Translations under genes and position numbers: made by a program
The notes under the pieces: model-generated
The model's input: the letters and a program-made list of their open reading frames with translations, nothing else
Database searches by the model: none
Told to the model about the DNA's origin: nothing
Shown: positions 27,278-34,710 of the stretch, in pieces
Position numbering within the stretch: the first letter of the stretch is position 1
How the letters are laid out: the number at the start of each line of letters is the position of its first letter
Assembly (NCBI RefSeq): GCF_001187435.1
Contig: NZ_LFXA01000017.1
Span: 620,001 to 684,000, forward strand
Direction: 5' to 3'
Source of the DNA: Streptomyces caatingaensis
GTDB lineage: Bacteria > Actinomycetota > Actinomycetes > Streptomycetales > Streptomycetaceae
DNA length: 64,000 nucleotides

Positions 27278-28605
27278 CCGGCTGGCTGCCCGGCCCCGCC
27301 GAGGACGTCTTCGGCGCCGGCGCCACGGCCGAGGAGGCGTACGAGCTCCTCACCGTCGACGTGCCCGCCGCGTCCTGGCCCACCGCCCTCGACACCGCCC
27401 GCTCGGTGCTGGGCTGCACCTTCTTCGACTGGCTGAGCGCCGTCGACGAACCCGGCACCGGCTTCCGCGTCTGCGCGCACCTCGCGGCGCTGCCGGCGGC
27501 GGCCGGCGCGCCCGTGCGGCGGCTCCTGCTGCGCACGACGGTGCCGCACGAGGCGCCCGTCCTGCCGACGGCGGTGCACGTGTACGCCGGGGCGGCGTGG
27601 CACGAGCGCGAGACGCACGAGATGTTCGGCATCGACTTCACGGGCCACCCGCACCTGGTGCCCCTGCTGCTCCCCGAGGGCTTCGAGGGCCACCCCCTGC
27701 GCAAGGACTTCGTGCTGGCGGCCCGCGTCGCGAAGGCGTGGCCCGGGGCCAAGGAGCCCGGCGAATCCGAACACGGCGGCCCCAAGCGCCGCCAGATGCT
27801 CCCTCCCGGCGTCCCCGACCCCAACGAATGGGGCCCCCTGAAGGGCCAGCTCCCCCCGGCCCCCTCCCGCCCGGCCCGCCCGTCCCGCGGACCGGCCACC
27901 GACACCGACCGCCCCGCCCGGCGGACGCGCACCGCGAGCGAGGGCTCGGCCGCCCAGCGCGGAGATGCCACGGCGCCCGGCGCCGCCGGCCGGCCCGAGG
28001 GCCCGGCCGCGCCGCGGCGTGCGCGGAGTGTGTCGGACGGTTCCGCGAGCCAGCGGGCCGAGCCCGCCGCTCCGGCGGGGCCGCGCCGCAACCGCAGTGC
28101 GGCTGACGGCTCGGCGAGTCAGCAGGGTGGTGCGGGTGCCGTGCCGCGGCGTGCGCGCAGCGCGTCGGACGGCTCCGCGAGCCAGCGGGCGGAAGGAGTG
28201 GAAGGAACGGAGGCCGGCGACCGCCCCGCACCCCGGCGGACGGCACCGCGCTCGCCGGACGCCCCGTGGCACCACGCGCGTCCCGCCTTCGGCGAGCCGG
28301 AGGCCGAGTCTGCTCCGGCGCCGGAGGCAGGCCCCCAGCCGGAGGCTGGGCCCGCCCCCGCGCCGGGAGCGAAGCCCGCCCCCGCGCCGGAAACGGAGCC
28401 CGCCCCCGCGCCCGAAGCCGGTGACGCCCCGGGTACCGCCCCCCGACCGGGCGGGCCCTCGGCCCCCGGTGAGGCCGCGGGCACCCCGGACGCCGCGGCC
28501 GGCGACGGCGCCGAGCCGGAATCACGCGCCGACGGCGCGCATGGCGCGCGCGGCGCGCGGCGCGCCGAGAACGACAACGACCCCGCCGGAGGCGACCCCG
28601 CATGA
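27274..28605 (+). CDS. nuoC2: NADH-quinone oxidoreductase subunit C with long repeat-containing C-terminal tail, second cluster
   Basis: Encodes 443 residues. Only about the first 185 match the 30-kDa NuoC family, with FFDWLSAVDEPGTGFRVCAHL, YAGAAWHERETHEMFGIDF and PEGFEGHPLRKDFVL. The remaining 255 residues are low-complexity Pro, Ala, Arg, Glu and Ser. They include four spaced 16-residue repeats of the form RRARSxSDGSASQRAE (27922-28200) and later PAPAPE-type repeats. No NuoD domain is fused, and the next gene is nuoH2, so the 49-kDa subunit is missing. The ATG overlaps the nuoB2 stop and the stop overlaps the nuoH2 start, both ATGA junctions. The tail is probably disordered and is a candidate for a scaffold role. 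Confidence 0.9.
   Translation: MTGWLPGPAEDVFGAGATAEEAYELLTVDVPAASWPTALDTARSVLGCTFFDWLSAVDEPGTGFRVCAHLAALPAAAGAPVRRLLLRTTVPHEAPVLPTAVHVYAGAAWHERETHEMFGIDFTGHPHLVPLLLPEGFEGHPLRKDFVLAARVAKAWPGAKEPGESEHGGPKRRQMLPPGVPDPNEWGPLKGQLPPAPSRPARPSRGPATDTDRPARRTRTASEGSAAQRGDATAPGAAGRPEGPAAPRRARSVSDGSASQRAEPAAPAGPRRNRSAADGSASQQGGAGAVPRRARSASDGSASQRAEGVEGTEAGDRPAPRRTAPRSPDAPWHHARPAFGEPEAESAPAPEAGPQPEAGPAPAPGAKPAPAPETEPAPAPEAGDAPGTAPRPGGPSAPGEAAGTPDAAAGDGAEPESRADGAHGARGARRAENDNDPAGGDPA
27922..28200 (+). repeat. Four copies of a 16-codon repeat inside the nuoC2 tail
   Basis: The encoded units are RRTRTASEGSAAQRGD, RRARSVSDGSASQRAE, RRNRSAADGSASQQGG and RRARSASDGSASQRAE, separated by spacers of varied length. 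Units 2 and 4 are nearly identical. The surrounding tail is otherwise compositionally biased. Confidence 0.8.
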
Positions 28606-29573
28606 GCAGCAGCGACACCCTCGACGTGGTGCTGCGCCTCCTCGCCCTGTTCGCCGTCTTCCTGGTGTTCCCGCTGCTCGTGGGGCAGGCGGAGCACAAG
28701 GTGATGGCCCATATGCAGGGGCGGCTGGGGCCGATGTACGCGGGCGGGTTCCACGGGTGGGCGCAGCTCGTCGCGGACGGTGTGAAGTTCGCGCAGAAGG
28801 AGGACATCGTCCCGGCCGACGCCGACCGGCGGATCTTCCAGCTCGCCCCGGCCGTGGCGCTCCTGCCCTACCTCCTCGTCCTCGTCGCGATCCCGATCGG
28901 CCCGGGCCGGGCGGTCGGCTGGTACATCGACGCGGGCGTCTTCTTCGTCCTCGCGGTGATGGGCGTCGGCGTCCTCGGCTCGCTCATGGGCGGCTGGGCG
29001 TCGGCCAACAAGTTCTCGCTGCTGGGCGCGTTGCGGACGGCCGCCCAGCTGATGGCGTACGAGCTGCCGATGCTGCTCGCCGCCGCGTCCGTGGCGATGG
29101 CGGCGGGCACGGTCTCGCTGCCGGGGATCCTGGGCGCGTTCCACTGGTGGTGGGTGCCGTGGCAGGCCGTCGGCGGGCTGGTGTTCTTCACCGCGGGCCT
29201 CGCGGAGCTGCAACGGCCGCCGTTCGACATGCCGGTGGCCGACTCGGAGATCATCTTCGGTGCGTACACCGAGTACACGGGCCTGCGGTTCGCGATGTTC
29301 CTGCTGTCCGAGTACGCGGGCATCGTCGTGCTGTGCGCCCTGACGTCGGCGCTGTTCCTCGGCGGCTGGCACGGACCGTTCGGGGCCGACGGCCTCGGCT
29401 GGGTGTGGATGCTGCTGAAGACGGCGGTGCTGGCGTTCGTCGTGATCTGGCTGCGGGTCACCTACCCGCGGCTCCGCGAGGACCAGCTGCAGAAGCTCGC
29501 CTGGACCGTCCTCATCCCGCTCGCCCTCGCGCAGATCGCGCTGACCGGCGTCGTCAAGGTGGCGATCTCATGA
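28602..29573 (+). CDS. nuoH2: NADH-quinone oxidoreductase subunit H, second cluster
   Basis: Encodes 323 residues with about eight membrane helices. NuoH forms the quinone channel at the base of the membrane arm. Seen here are EHKVMAHMQGRLGPMYAGG, the NuoH signature near residue 27, followed by QLVADGVKFAQKEDIVPADA, then GLAELQRPPFDMPVADSEI and GAYTEYTGLRFAMF. The ERK/ETN variants of the last motif are replaced by AELQ here. The protein is shorter than many actinobacterial NuoH of main clusters, lacking a long tail. ATGA overlaps join it to nuoC2 and nuoI2. Confidence 0.95.
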   Translation: MSSSDTLDVVLRLLALFAVFLVFPLLVGQAEHKVMAHMQGRLGPMYAGGFHGWAQLVADGVKFAQKEDIVPADADRRIFQLAPAVALLPYLLVLVAIPIGPGRAVGWYIDAGVFFVLAVMGVGVLGSLMGGWASANKFSLLGALRTAAQLMAYELPMLLAAASVAMAAGTVSLPGILGAFHWWWVPWQAVGGLVFFTAGLAELQRPPFDMPVADSEIIFGAYTEYTGLRFAMFLLSEYAGIVVLCALTSALFLGGWHGPFGADGLGWVWMLLKTAVLAFVVIWLRVTYPRLREDQLQKLAWTVLIPLALAQIALTGVVKVAIS

Positions 29574-30115
29574 ACATCCCCGGCAGCGGCCTCGCCAAGG
29601 GGCTGGCCGTCACCCTCCGCACGTTCACCCGCCGCGCGGAGACCGTTCCGTACCCGGACGCGCAGCCCGAGCTGGCCCCCCGCACCCGCGGTGTGATCGG
29701 CCTGTTCGAGGAGAACTGCACGGTCTGCATGCTGTGCGCCCGCGAGTGTCCGGACTGGTGCATCTACATCGACTCCCACAAGGAGACCGTCCCGCCGGCC
29801 GCCCCCGGCGGACGGGAGCGCAGCCGCAACGTGCTGGACCGGTTCGCGATCGACTTCGCGCTGTGCATGTACTGCGGCATCTGCATCGAGGTCTGTCCGT
29901 TCGACGCCCTCTTCTGGTCGCCGGAGTTCGAGTACGCCGAGACGGACATCCGCGAGCTCACCCACGAACGGGACCGGCTGCGCGAGTGGATGTGGACGGT
30001 GCCCGAACCGCCCGCGCTCGACCCGGGGGCGGAGGAGCCCAAGGAGGTGGCGGCGGCCCGCAAGACGGCCGAGAAACTGGCCAAGGAGAAGGAAGCGAAG
30101 GAGGACGGCTCATGA
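29570..30115 (+). CDS. nuoI2: NADH-quinone oxidoreductase subunit I, second cluster
   Basis: Encodes 181 residues. It has two 4Fe-4S ferredoxin motifs, ENCTVCMLCARECPDWCI near residue 48 and ALCMYCGICIEVCPFDAL near 98, the N6a and N6b clusters that relay electrons along complex I to NuoB. An N-terminal amphipathic segment (GSGLAKGLAVTLRTFTRR) and a charged Glu/Lys-rich tail of about 35 residues flank them. It starts at the ATG overlapping the nuoH2 stop. With no NuoE, F or G encoded nearby, NuoI would be the outermost electron entry point of this assembly. Confidence 0.95.
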   Translation: MNIPGSGLAKGLAVTLRTFTRRAETVPYPDAQPELAPRTRGVIGLFEENCTVCMLCARECPDWCIYIDSHKETVPPAAPGGRERSRNVLDRFAIDFALCMYCGICIEVCPFDALFWSPEFEYAETDIRELTHERDRLREWMWTVPEPPALDPGAEEPKEVAAARKTAEKLAKEKEAKEDGS

Positions 30116-30684
30116 GCGGCACGCTCGCCGCGGGCGCCCACGGCTTCCTCTCCCCGACCGGCATCGAGATCGCCTTCCTGCTGGTCGGCCTCGTCACCCT
30201 CGGCGCCGCCGTCCTGACCGTGACGACCAGGCAGCTCGTGCACGCCGCCCTGTGGCTGGTCGTGGCGCTCGGCGGGCTGGCGGTGGAATACCTGCTGCTG
30301 ACGGCCGAGTTCATCGCCTGGGTGCAGGTGCTGATCTACGTCGGCTCCGTGGTCGTCCTGCTGCTGTTCGGCCTGATGCTCACCAAGGCGCCCATCGGCC
30401 GCTCCCCGGACGCCGACTCGGGCAACCGCCCGGTGGCGCTCGCGGTGGCCGGCGCCGCCGCGATCGCCCTCGTCTGGGTGGTCCTGGACGCCTTCCGGTC
30501 CACCTGGATCGGGGTCCACGGCCAGGTCCAGGGCTCGACGAAGGTCACCGGCGAGGTGCTCTTCCGGCACTGGGTGCTGCCCTTCGAGGCGCTGTCCGTC
30601 CTGCTGCTCGCCGCGCTCGTCGGGGCGATCGTGCTGTCCCGCAAGCGCCGTGCGGACGAGCGTGCGGACGAGGAGGAACGCTGA
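30112..30684 (+). CDS. nuoJ2: NADH-quinone oxidoreductase subunit J, second cluster
   Basis: Encodes 190 residues with five hydrophobic helices. The NuoJ signature is AEFIAWVQVLIYVGSVVVLLL near residue 65, with conserved Val-Gln and Tyr-Val-Gly. The first helix FLLVGLVTLGAAVLTVTTRQ and the loop VHAALWLVVALGGLAVEYLLL are also typical. The C-terminus is short and basic (SRKRRADERADEEER), unlike the long tail of the nuoJ that ends at base 271. ATGA and TGATG junctions link it to nuoI2 and nuoK2. Confidence 0.95.
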   Translation: MSGTLAAGAHGFLSPTGIEIAFLLVGLVTLGAAVLTVTTRQLVHAALWLVVALGGLAVEYLLLTAEFIAWVQVLIYVGSVVVLLLFGLMLTKAPIGRSPDADSGNRPVALAVAGAAAIALVWVVLDAFRSTWIGVHGQVQGSTKVTGEVLFRHWVLPFEALSVLLLAALVGAIVLSRKRRADERADEEER

Positions 30685-31070
30685 TGCACCTGGTCTACCC
30701 CGCGGTCCTCGCCGCCCTCCTCTTCTGCACCGGCCTGTACGGCGTCCTCGCCCGCCGCAACGCCGTCCTCGTCCTGCTGTCGGTCGAGCTGATGCTCAAC
30801 GCCGTCAACCTCAACCTCGTCGCCTTCGACGTGTGGCTCCGCGACGAGCTGCACGCCGGACAGGCGCTCACCCTCTTCACCATCGCCATCGCCGCCGCCG
30901 AGATCGGCATCGGCCTGGCGATCGTCCTGCTCGTCCACCGCAACCGCGGCACCGCCGACATCGACCGGCTCCGCGACCTGCGCGAGGACGCGAACGACCC
31001 CGACGCGAACGCCCCCCGGCCCGCCGGCGGGGACGCCGCCCGCGGGGAGAAGGCCGAGGCCGCCGCGTGA
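30684..31070 (+). CDS. nuoK2: NADH-quinone oxidoreductase subunit K, second cluster
   Basis: Encodes 128 residues. The first 95 are a standard three-helix NuoK with VELMLNAVNLNLVAF (buried Glu) and AIAAAEIGIGLAIVLLVHRN. The last 30 are a hydrophilic extension (DLREDANDPDANAPRPAGGD) not seen in the nuoK at 268-567. The start ATG shares its first base with the nuoJ2 stop (TGATG), and the stop overlaps the nuoL2 GTG. It belongs to the membrane arm of the second complex I-like assembly. Confidence 0.95.
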   Translation: MHLVYPAVLAALLFCTGLYGVLARRNAVLVLLSVELMLNAVNLNLVAFDVWLRDELHAGQALTLFTIAIAAAEIGIGLAIVLLVHRNRGTADIDRLRDLREDANDPDANAPRPAGGDAARGEKAEAAA

Positions 31071-33058
31071 CGACCACGACCACCGCCGCGCTCGTCCCGC
31101 TGCTGCCCTTCCTCGGCGCCGTCGGCGGGCTCCTCGCCGGCCGCCGCGCCCCCGGCCTCGTCCGCCCGCTCGCCGTCCTGCCGACCGCCGTCGCCGCCGT
31201 GCTGGCCGTCGTCGTCGCCTGGCGGCAGGGCGGCGGCGCGCCGCTGGAGGCGGCGGCCCGGCTCACCCCGACCGGCTCCGTCCCCGTCGACCTCGCCCTG
31301 CACCTGGACGGCTTCGCCGTCCTCGTCGCCGTCCTCGTCGGCGCCGTCGCCACCTGCGTGCAGGTCTACTCGACGGCGTACCTGCGCGACGACCTGCGCT
31401 ACCCCTCCTACGCCGCGCTGGTGTCCCTGTTCACCTCCGCGATGCTGCTCGTCGTCTACTCCGGCGACCTGATGGTGCTGTTGGTCGGCTGGGAGGTCAT
31501 GGGCATCTGCTCGTACTTCCTCGTCGGCCACTACTGGGAGACCGAGGCCGCGCGGGCCGCCTCCCTCAAGGCGTTCCTGGTCACCAAGGCCGGTGACGTC
31601 CCCTTCCTGATCGGCGTCTTCGCGCTCGCCGCCGACGCCGGGACGTTCCGGATCGACGGCATCGTCACCACCGCCGCGTCCGGCGGCCTGGCGCACCCCA
31701 CCCTCGACGCGCTGCTGCTGCTCGCCGGGGTGGCGGGCAAGTCCGCCCAGTTCCCGCTGCACACCTGGCTGCCCGACGCGATGGCCGGCCCCACGCCCGT
31801 CTCGGCGCTGATCCACGCCGCGACGATGGTCGCGGCCGGCGTCTACCTCGTGGCCCGGCTCCTGCCCGTCCTCGCCGCCTCCACCGCGGCGATGGTGGTG
31901 CTCGCGGTCATGGCCGCGGTCACCATGGTCGGCTCCGGCCTCGCCGCCCTCGCCCAGGACGACGTCAAACGCGTCCTGGCCTATTCGACGGTCGGCCAGC
32001 TCGGCTACATGACCGGCGCCCTGGCCGTCGGCGACCGCGGCGCGGCCGTCTTCCACCTCCTCTCCCACGGCGCGTTCAAGGCCCTCCTCTTCCTCGCCGC
32101 CGGCGTCGTCATCCACGCCGCCGGCACCAACTCGCTGGCCGCGACCGCCCGCGCGGGCGGCCTCGCCCGGCGCGCCCCCGACGCGTACTGGACGATGACC
32201 GTCGCCCTCCTCGCGCTCGCCGCGATCCCGCCCTTCAGCGGCTTCTTCTCCAAGGAGGCCGTCCTCGGCGCCGCCGAGCACGCCGCCCGCGGGCAGGCCG
32301 ACGGCATCCCCTGCGCGGCCGGCTGGCTCGTGCTCGCCGCCGGCCTGGCCACCGCCGTCCTCACGGCCGGCTACGCCACACGCCTGTGGCTCATGGCCTT
32401 CCGCGGCCGCGGCCCCGAGGCCGCCGACCACGGTCGCGAGCCCCGGGCCATGACCGCCGTCCTGTGGCTCCTCCTCGTCCCCACCCTCGGGCTCGGCCTG
32501 GCCGCGTGGAAGCTGCCCGACTGGTTCGACGGGCACTCCCTCGCCCCGGCCGCGACCACCTCCCTCCTCGGCACCGGCTGCGCCCTCGCCGGCGCGCTCG
32601 TCGTCCTCACCGCCTGGCGGCGCGTCCACGCCCGCGCCGCCCGGACCCCCATGGGCGCCGTCGCCGCCGACCCGGAGGCGGCCCCCGCCGTCTCCGAGGA
32701 GGAGGCGATCGCCACCCACGAGGCGGCGTACGGCAGCGTCGCCGGCGCCCAGGACCCGGCCGACCCCGGCCGGCTCCTGCTCGGCCCCCTCCACCGGCAC
32801 GCCGCCGCCGGCTTCCACCTCGACGCCGTCGTCCGCGCCCTCGTCGTCCGGCCCGTGCTCGGCGCCGCCCGCCTCGCCCGCTTCCTCGACCGCGAGGTCG
32901 TCGAGGGCTACGTGCGCGGCGCGGGCACCGCGCCCGGCCTGCTGGGCGCGGCCGTCCGCCGGGCCCAGACCGGCAACACCCAGACGTATCTGGGCGTCCT
33001 GTTCGCAGGCTCGGCCGTCCTGGCCGTCGCCGCCGTCCTCGTCGCCTCCGGAGCCTGA
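31067..33058 (+). CDS. nuoL2: NADH-quinone oxidoreductase subunit L, second cluster
   Basis: Encodes 663 residues of the NuoL antiporter-like family. Landmarks are VQVYSTAYLRDDLRYPSYAA, VLLVGWEVMGICSYFLVGHY with the buried Glu, GKSAQFPLHTWLPDAMAGP with the conserved Lys, and HAATMVAAGVYLVARL. The C-terminal part carries the hydrophilic region (HRHAAAGFHLDAVVRALVVR) and final helix expected for the lateral-helix arm. The GTG start lies in the nuoK2 stop. The last 15 bases before the stop are duplicated downstream, next to the nuoM2 start. Confidence 0.96.
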   Translation: MTTTTTAALVPLLPFLGAVGGLLAGRRAPGLVRPLAVLPTAVAAVLAVVVAWRQGGGAPLEAAARLTPTGSVPVDLALHLDGFAVLVAVLVGAVATCVQVYSTAYLRDDLRYPSYAALVSLFTSAMLLVVYSGDLMVLLVGWEVMGICSYFLVGHYWETEAARAASLKAFLVTKAGDVPFLIGVFALAADAGTFRIDGIVTTAASGGLAHPTLDALLLLAGVAGKSAQFPLHTWLPDAMAGPTPVSALIHAATMVAAGVYLVARLLPVLAASTAAMVVLAVMAAVTMVGSGLAALAQDDVKRVLAYSTVGQLGYMTGALAVGDRGAAVFHLLSHGAFKALLFLAAGVVIHAAGTNSLAATARAGGLARRAPDAYWTMTVALLALAAIPPFSGFFSKEAVLGAAEHAARGQADGIPCAAGWLVLAAGLATAVLTAGYATRLWLMAFRGRGPEAADHGREPRAMTAVLWLLLVPTLGLGLAAWKLPDWFDGHSLAPAATTSLLGTGCALAGALVVLTAWRRVHARAARTPMGAVAADPEAAPAVSEEEAIATHEAAYGSVAGAQDPADPGRLLLGPLHRHAAAGFHLDAVVRALVVRPVLGAARLARFLDREVVEGYVRGAGTAPGLLGAAVRRAQTGNTQTYLGVLFAGSAVLAVAAVLVASGA

Positions 33059-33144
33059 ACCGTGAGCACTACCGCCCCCGTAGCCTCCGGCCCCGAAGCC
33101 TCCGGCCCCGTCGCCTCCGGAGCCCGACCGTGAGCACCACCGCC
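33041..33144 (+). repeat. Tandem duplication of the nuoL2-stop/nuoM2-start junction
   Basis: A 36-base segment at 33041-33076 (end of nuoL2, spacer, GTGAGCACTACCGCC) recurs as 35 bases at 33110-33144 with one base missing and two substitutions. Between them lie two more copies of the 15-nt unit GCCTCCGGCCCCGAA or its variants, giving four VASGA/VASGP-type units in all. Confidence 0.75.
33062..33133 (+). CDS. 23-codon minigene at the nuoL2-nuoM2 junction (possible leader peptide or duplication by-product)
   Basis: GTG at 33062 opens a frame of 23 codons, encoding VSTTAPVASGPEASGPVASG and three more residues. It ends in TGA at 33131-33133, which overlaps the nuoM2 GTG in a GTGA junction. The first codons copy the start of nuoM2 (both begin V-S-T-T) but are out of frame with it by one base. 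It probably arose by tandem duplication. If translated, it could couple nuoL2 and nuoM2 translation. There is no sign of an independent function. Confidence 0.3.
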   Translation: MSTTAPVASGPEASGPVASGARP

Positions 33145-34710
33145 TTGCAGATCCTCCTCGCCGCGATCGTCGTCGTCCCCCTCCTCGGAGCCGTCGCCGC
33201 CCTGCTCCCGGCCCCGCCCGGCCTCAAGGGCCGCAGCCCCGGACAGGCCGTCCTGCGGCACGGCGTCACCGTCACAGGCGCCGTGCTCGCCCTGTCCGTC
33301 GCGCTGGCCGCGGGCTTCGACCACGACCACCCGGCCAGGATGCAGGCCACCACCGACGTCGGCTGGATCCCGGCCCTCGGTGTCCGGATCCACCTCGGCG
33401 TCGACGGGGTCTCGCTCCCCCTTCTCGTCCTGACCTCGCTCCTCACCTTCCTCTGCGCGCTCCACAGCTACTGGCGGACGCCCGACGGCCCGTCACCCAA
33501 GGCGTTCGTCGCGCTGCTGCTCCTCCTGGAGGGCGGCACCCTCGCGAGCTTCGCCGTCCTCGACCTCGTGCTGTTCTTCCTCGCGTTCGAGACCGTGCTG
33601 ATCCCGATGTACTTCCTGATCTCCCGCTGGGGCGGCGAGGGAAGGGAGCGCGGCGCCTGGCGCTTCATCCTCTACACCCTGCTCGGGTCCGTCGTGATGC
33701 TGCTGGGCCTCCTCCTCGTCGGCATCAAGGGCGGCACGTTCGACATGGTGGCACTCGCCACTGACAACGGGTCGGGTCTGAGCCACTCCACGCAGGTCAT
33801 CGCGGTGTTGGCCATCGGTCTCGGACTCGCCGTCAAGGCCCCGGTGTGGCCGCTGCACAGCTGGCTGCCCGACGCGCACACCTCCGCCCCGACCGCCGGC
33901 TCCGTCCTCCTAGCCGGCGTCCTGCTCAAGATGGGCACGTACGGACTCGTCCGCATCGTCCTGCCCATCGCCCCGGACGGCGCCCGCACGTTCGCGCCGT
34001 ACCTGGCCGCCCTCGCCGCCGTCGGCATCGTCTACGGCTCGCTGGTCTGCCTGGCGCTCGCCCGCCGGGGCGCGAAGGGCGACCTCAAACGGCTCGTCGC
34101 CTACTCCTCCGTCGGCCACATGGGCTTCGTCCTGCTCGGCATCGCCACGCTGACCCCCACCGGCGTCAACGGCGCGCTCTTCGCCAACGTCGCCCACGGC
34201 CTCGTCACCGGCCTGCTCTTCTTCCTCGTCGGCGGCATCAAGGACCGCTACGGCACCACCGACCTCGACCGGCTCTCCGGCCCCACCGGCGCCGCGCTCT
34301 ACGGCCGGGCCCCCCGCCTCGGCGGCCTCCTGGCCTTCGGCGCCGTCGCCTCCCTCGGCCTGCCCGGACTGGCCGGCTTCTGGGGCGAGATGCTCGCCAT
34401 GTTCGCCTCCTTCCGCCCCGCCGACGGGCTCTCCCGCCCGGCCTACCTGGTCTTCCTCGTGCTCGCCGGCCTCGGCACCCTGCTCACCGCCGCCTATCTG
34501 CTCGCCGTCGTGCGCCGGGTCTGCATGGGCGGCAACGGCGAGCAGCACCCGGCCGGGGCCGTCGGGCCGGCGCTCACGGACGTCCGTCCGTACGAGTTCG
34601 CCGCCTGGACGCCGCTCGTCGTCCTCACCGTCCTCGCCGGACTCTGGCCCGCGGCCCTCCTGGGCCTCACCGACCCGGTCGTCCAGCAGCTCCTCGGAGG
34701 GGGCAACTGA
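33130..34710 (+). CDS. nuoM2: NADH-quinone oxidoreductase subunit M, second cluster
   Basis: Encodes 526 residues of the NuoM antiporter-like family. It shows LDLVLFFLAFETVLIPMYFL with the buried Glu near residue 143 and VKAPVWPLHSWLPDAH near 237. GHMGFVLLGIATLTPTGVNG and LPGLAGFWGEMLAMF follow in the expected places. I place the start at the GTG at 33130, because the earlier GTG at 33062 is out of frame. The stop shares a base with the nuoN2 ATG (TGATG). It is a clear paralogue of the nuoM at 2521-4134. Confidence 0.95.
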   Translation: MSTTALQILLAAIVVVPLLGAVAALLPAPPGLKGRSPGQAVLRHGVTVTGAVLALSVALAAGFDHDHPARMQATTDVGWIPALGVRIHLGVDGVSLPLLVLTSLLTFLCALHSYWRTPDGPSPKAFVALLLLLEGGTLASFAVLDLVLFFLAFETVLIPMYFLISRWGGEGRERGAWRFILYTLLGSVVMLLGLLLVGIKGGTFDMVALATDNGSGLSHSTQVIAVLAIGLGLAVKAPVWPLHSWLPDAHTSAPTAGSVLLAGVLLKMGTYGLVRIVLPIAPDGARTFAPYLAALAAVGIVYGSLVCLALARRGAKGDLKRLVAYSSVGHMGFVLLGIATLTPTGVNGALFANVAHGLVTGLLFFLVGGIKDRYGTTDLDRLSGPTGAALYGRAPRLGGLLAFGAVASLGLPGLAGFWGEMLAMFASFRPADGLSRPAYLVFLVLAGLGTLLTAAYLLAVVRRVCMGGNGEQHPAGAVGPALTDVRPYEFAAWTPLVVLTVLAGLWPAALLGLTDPVVQQLLGGGN

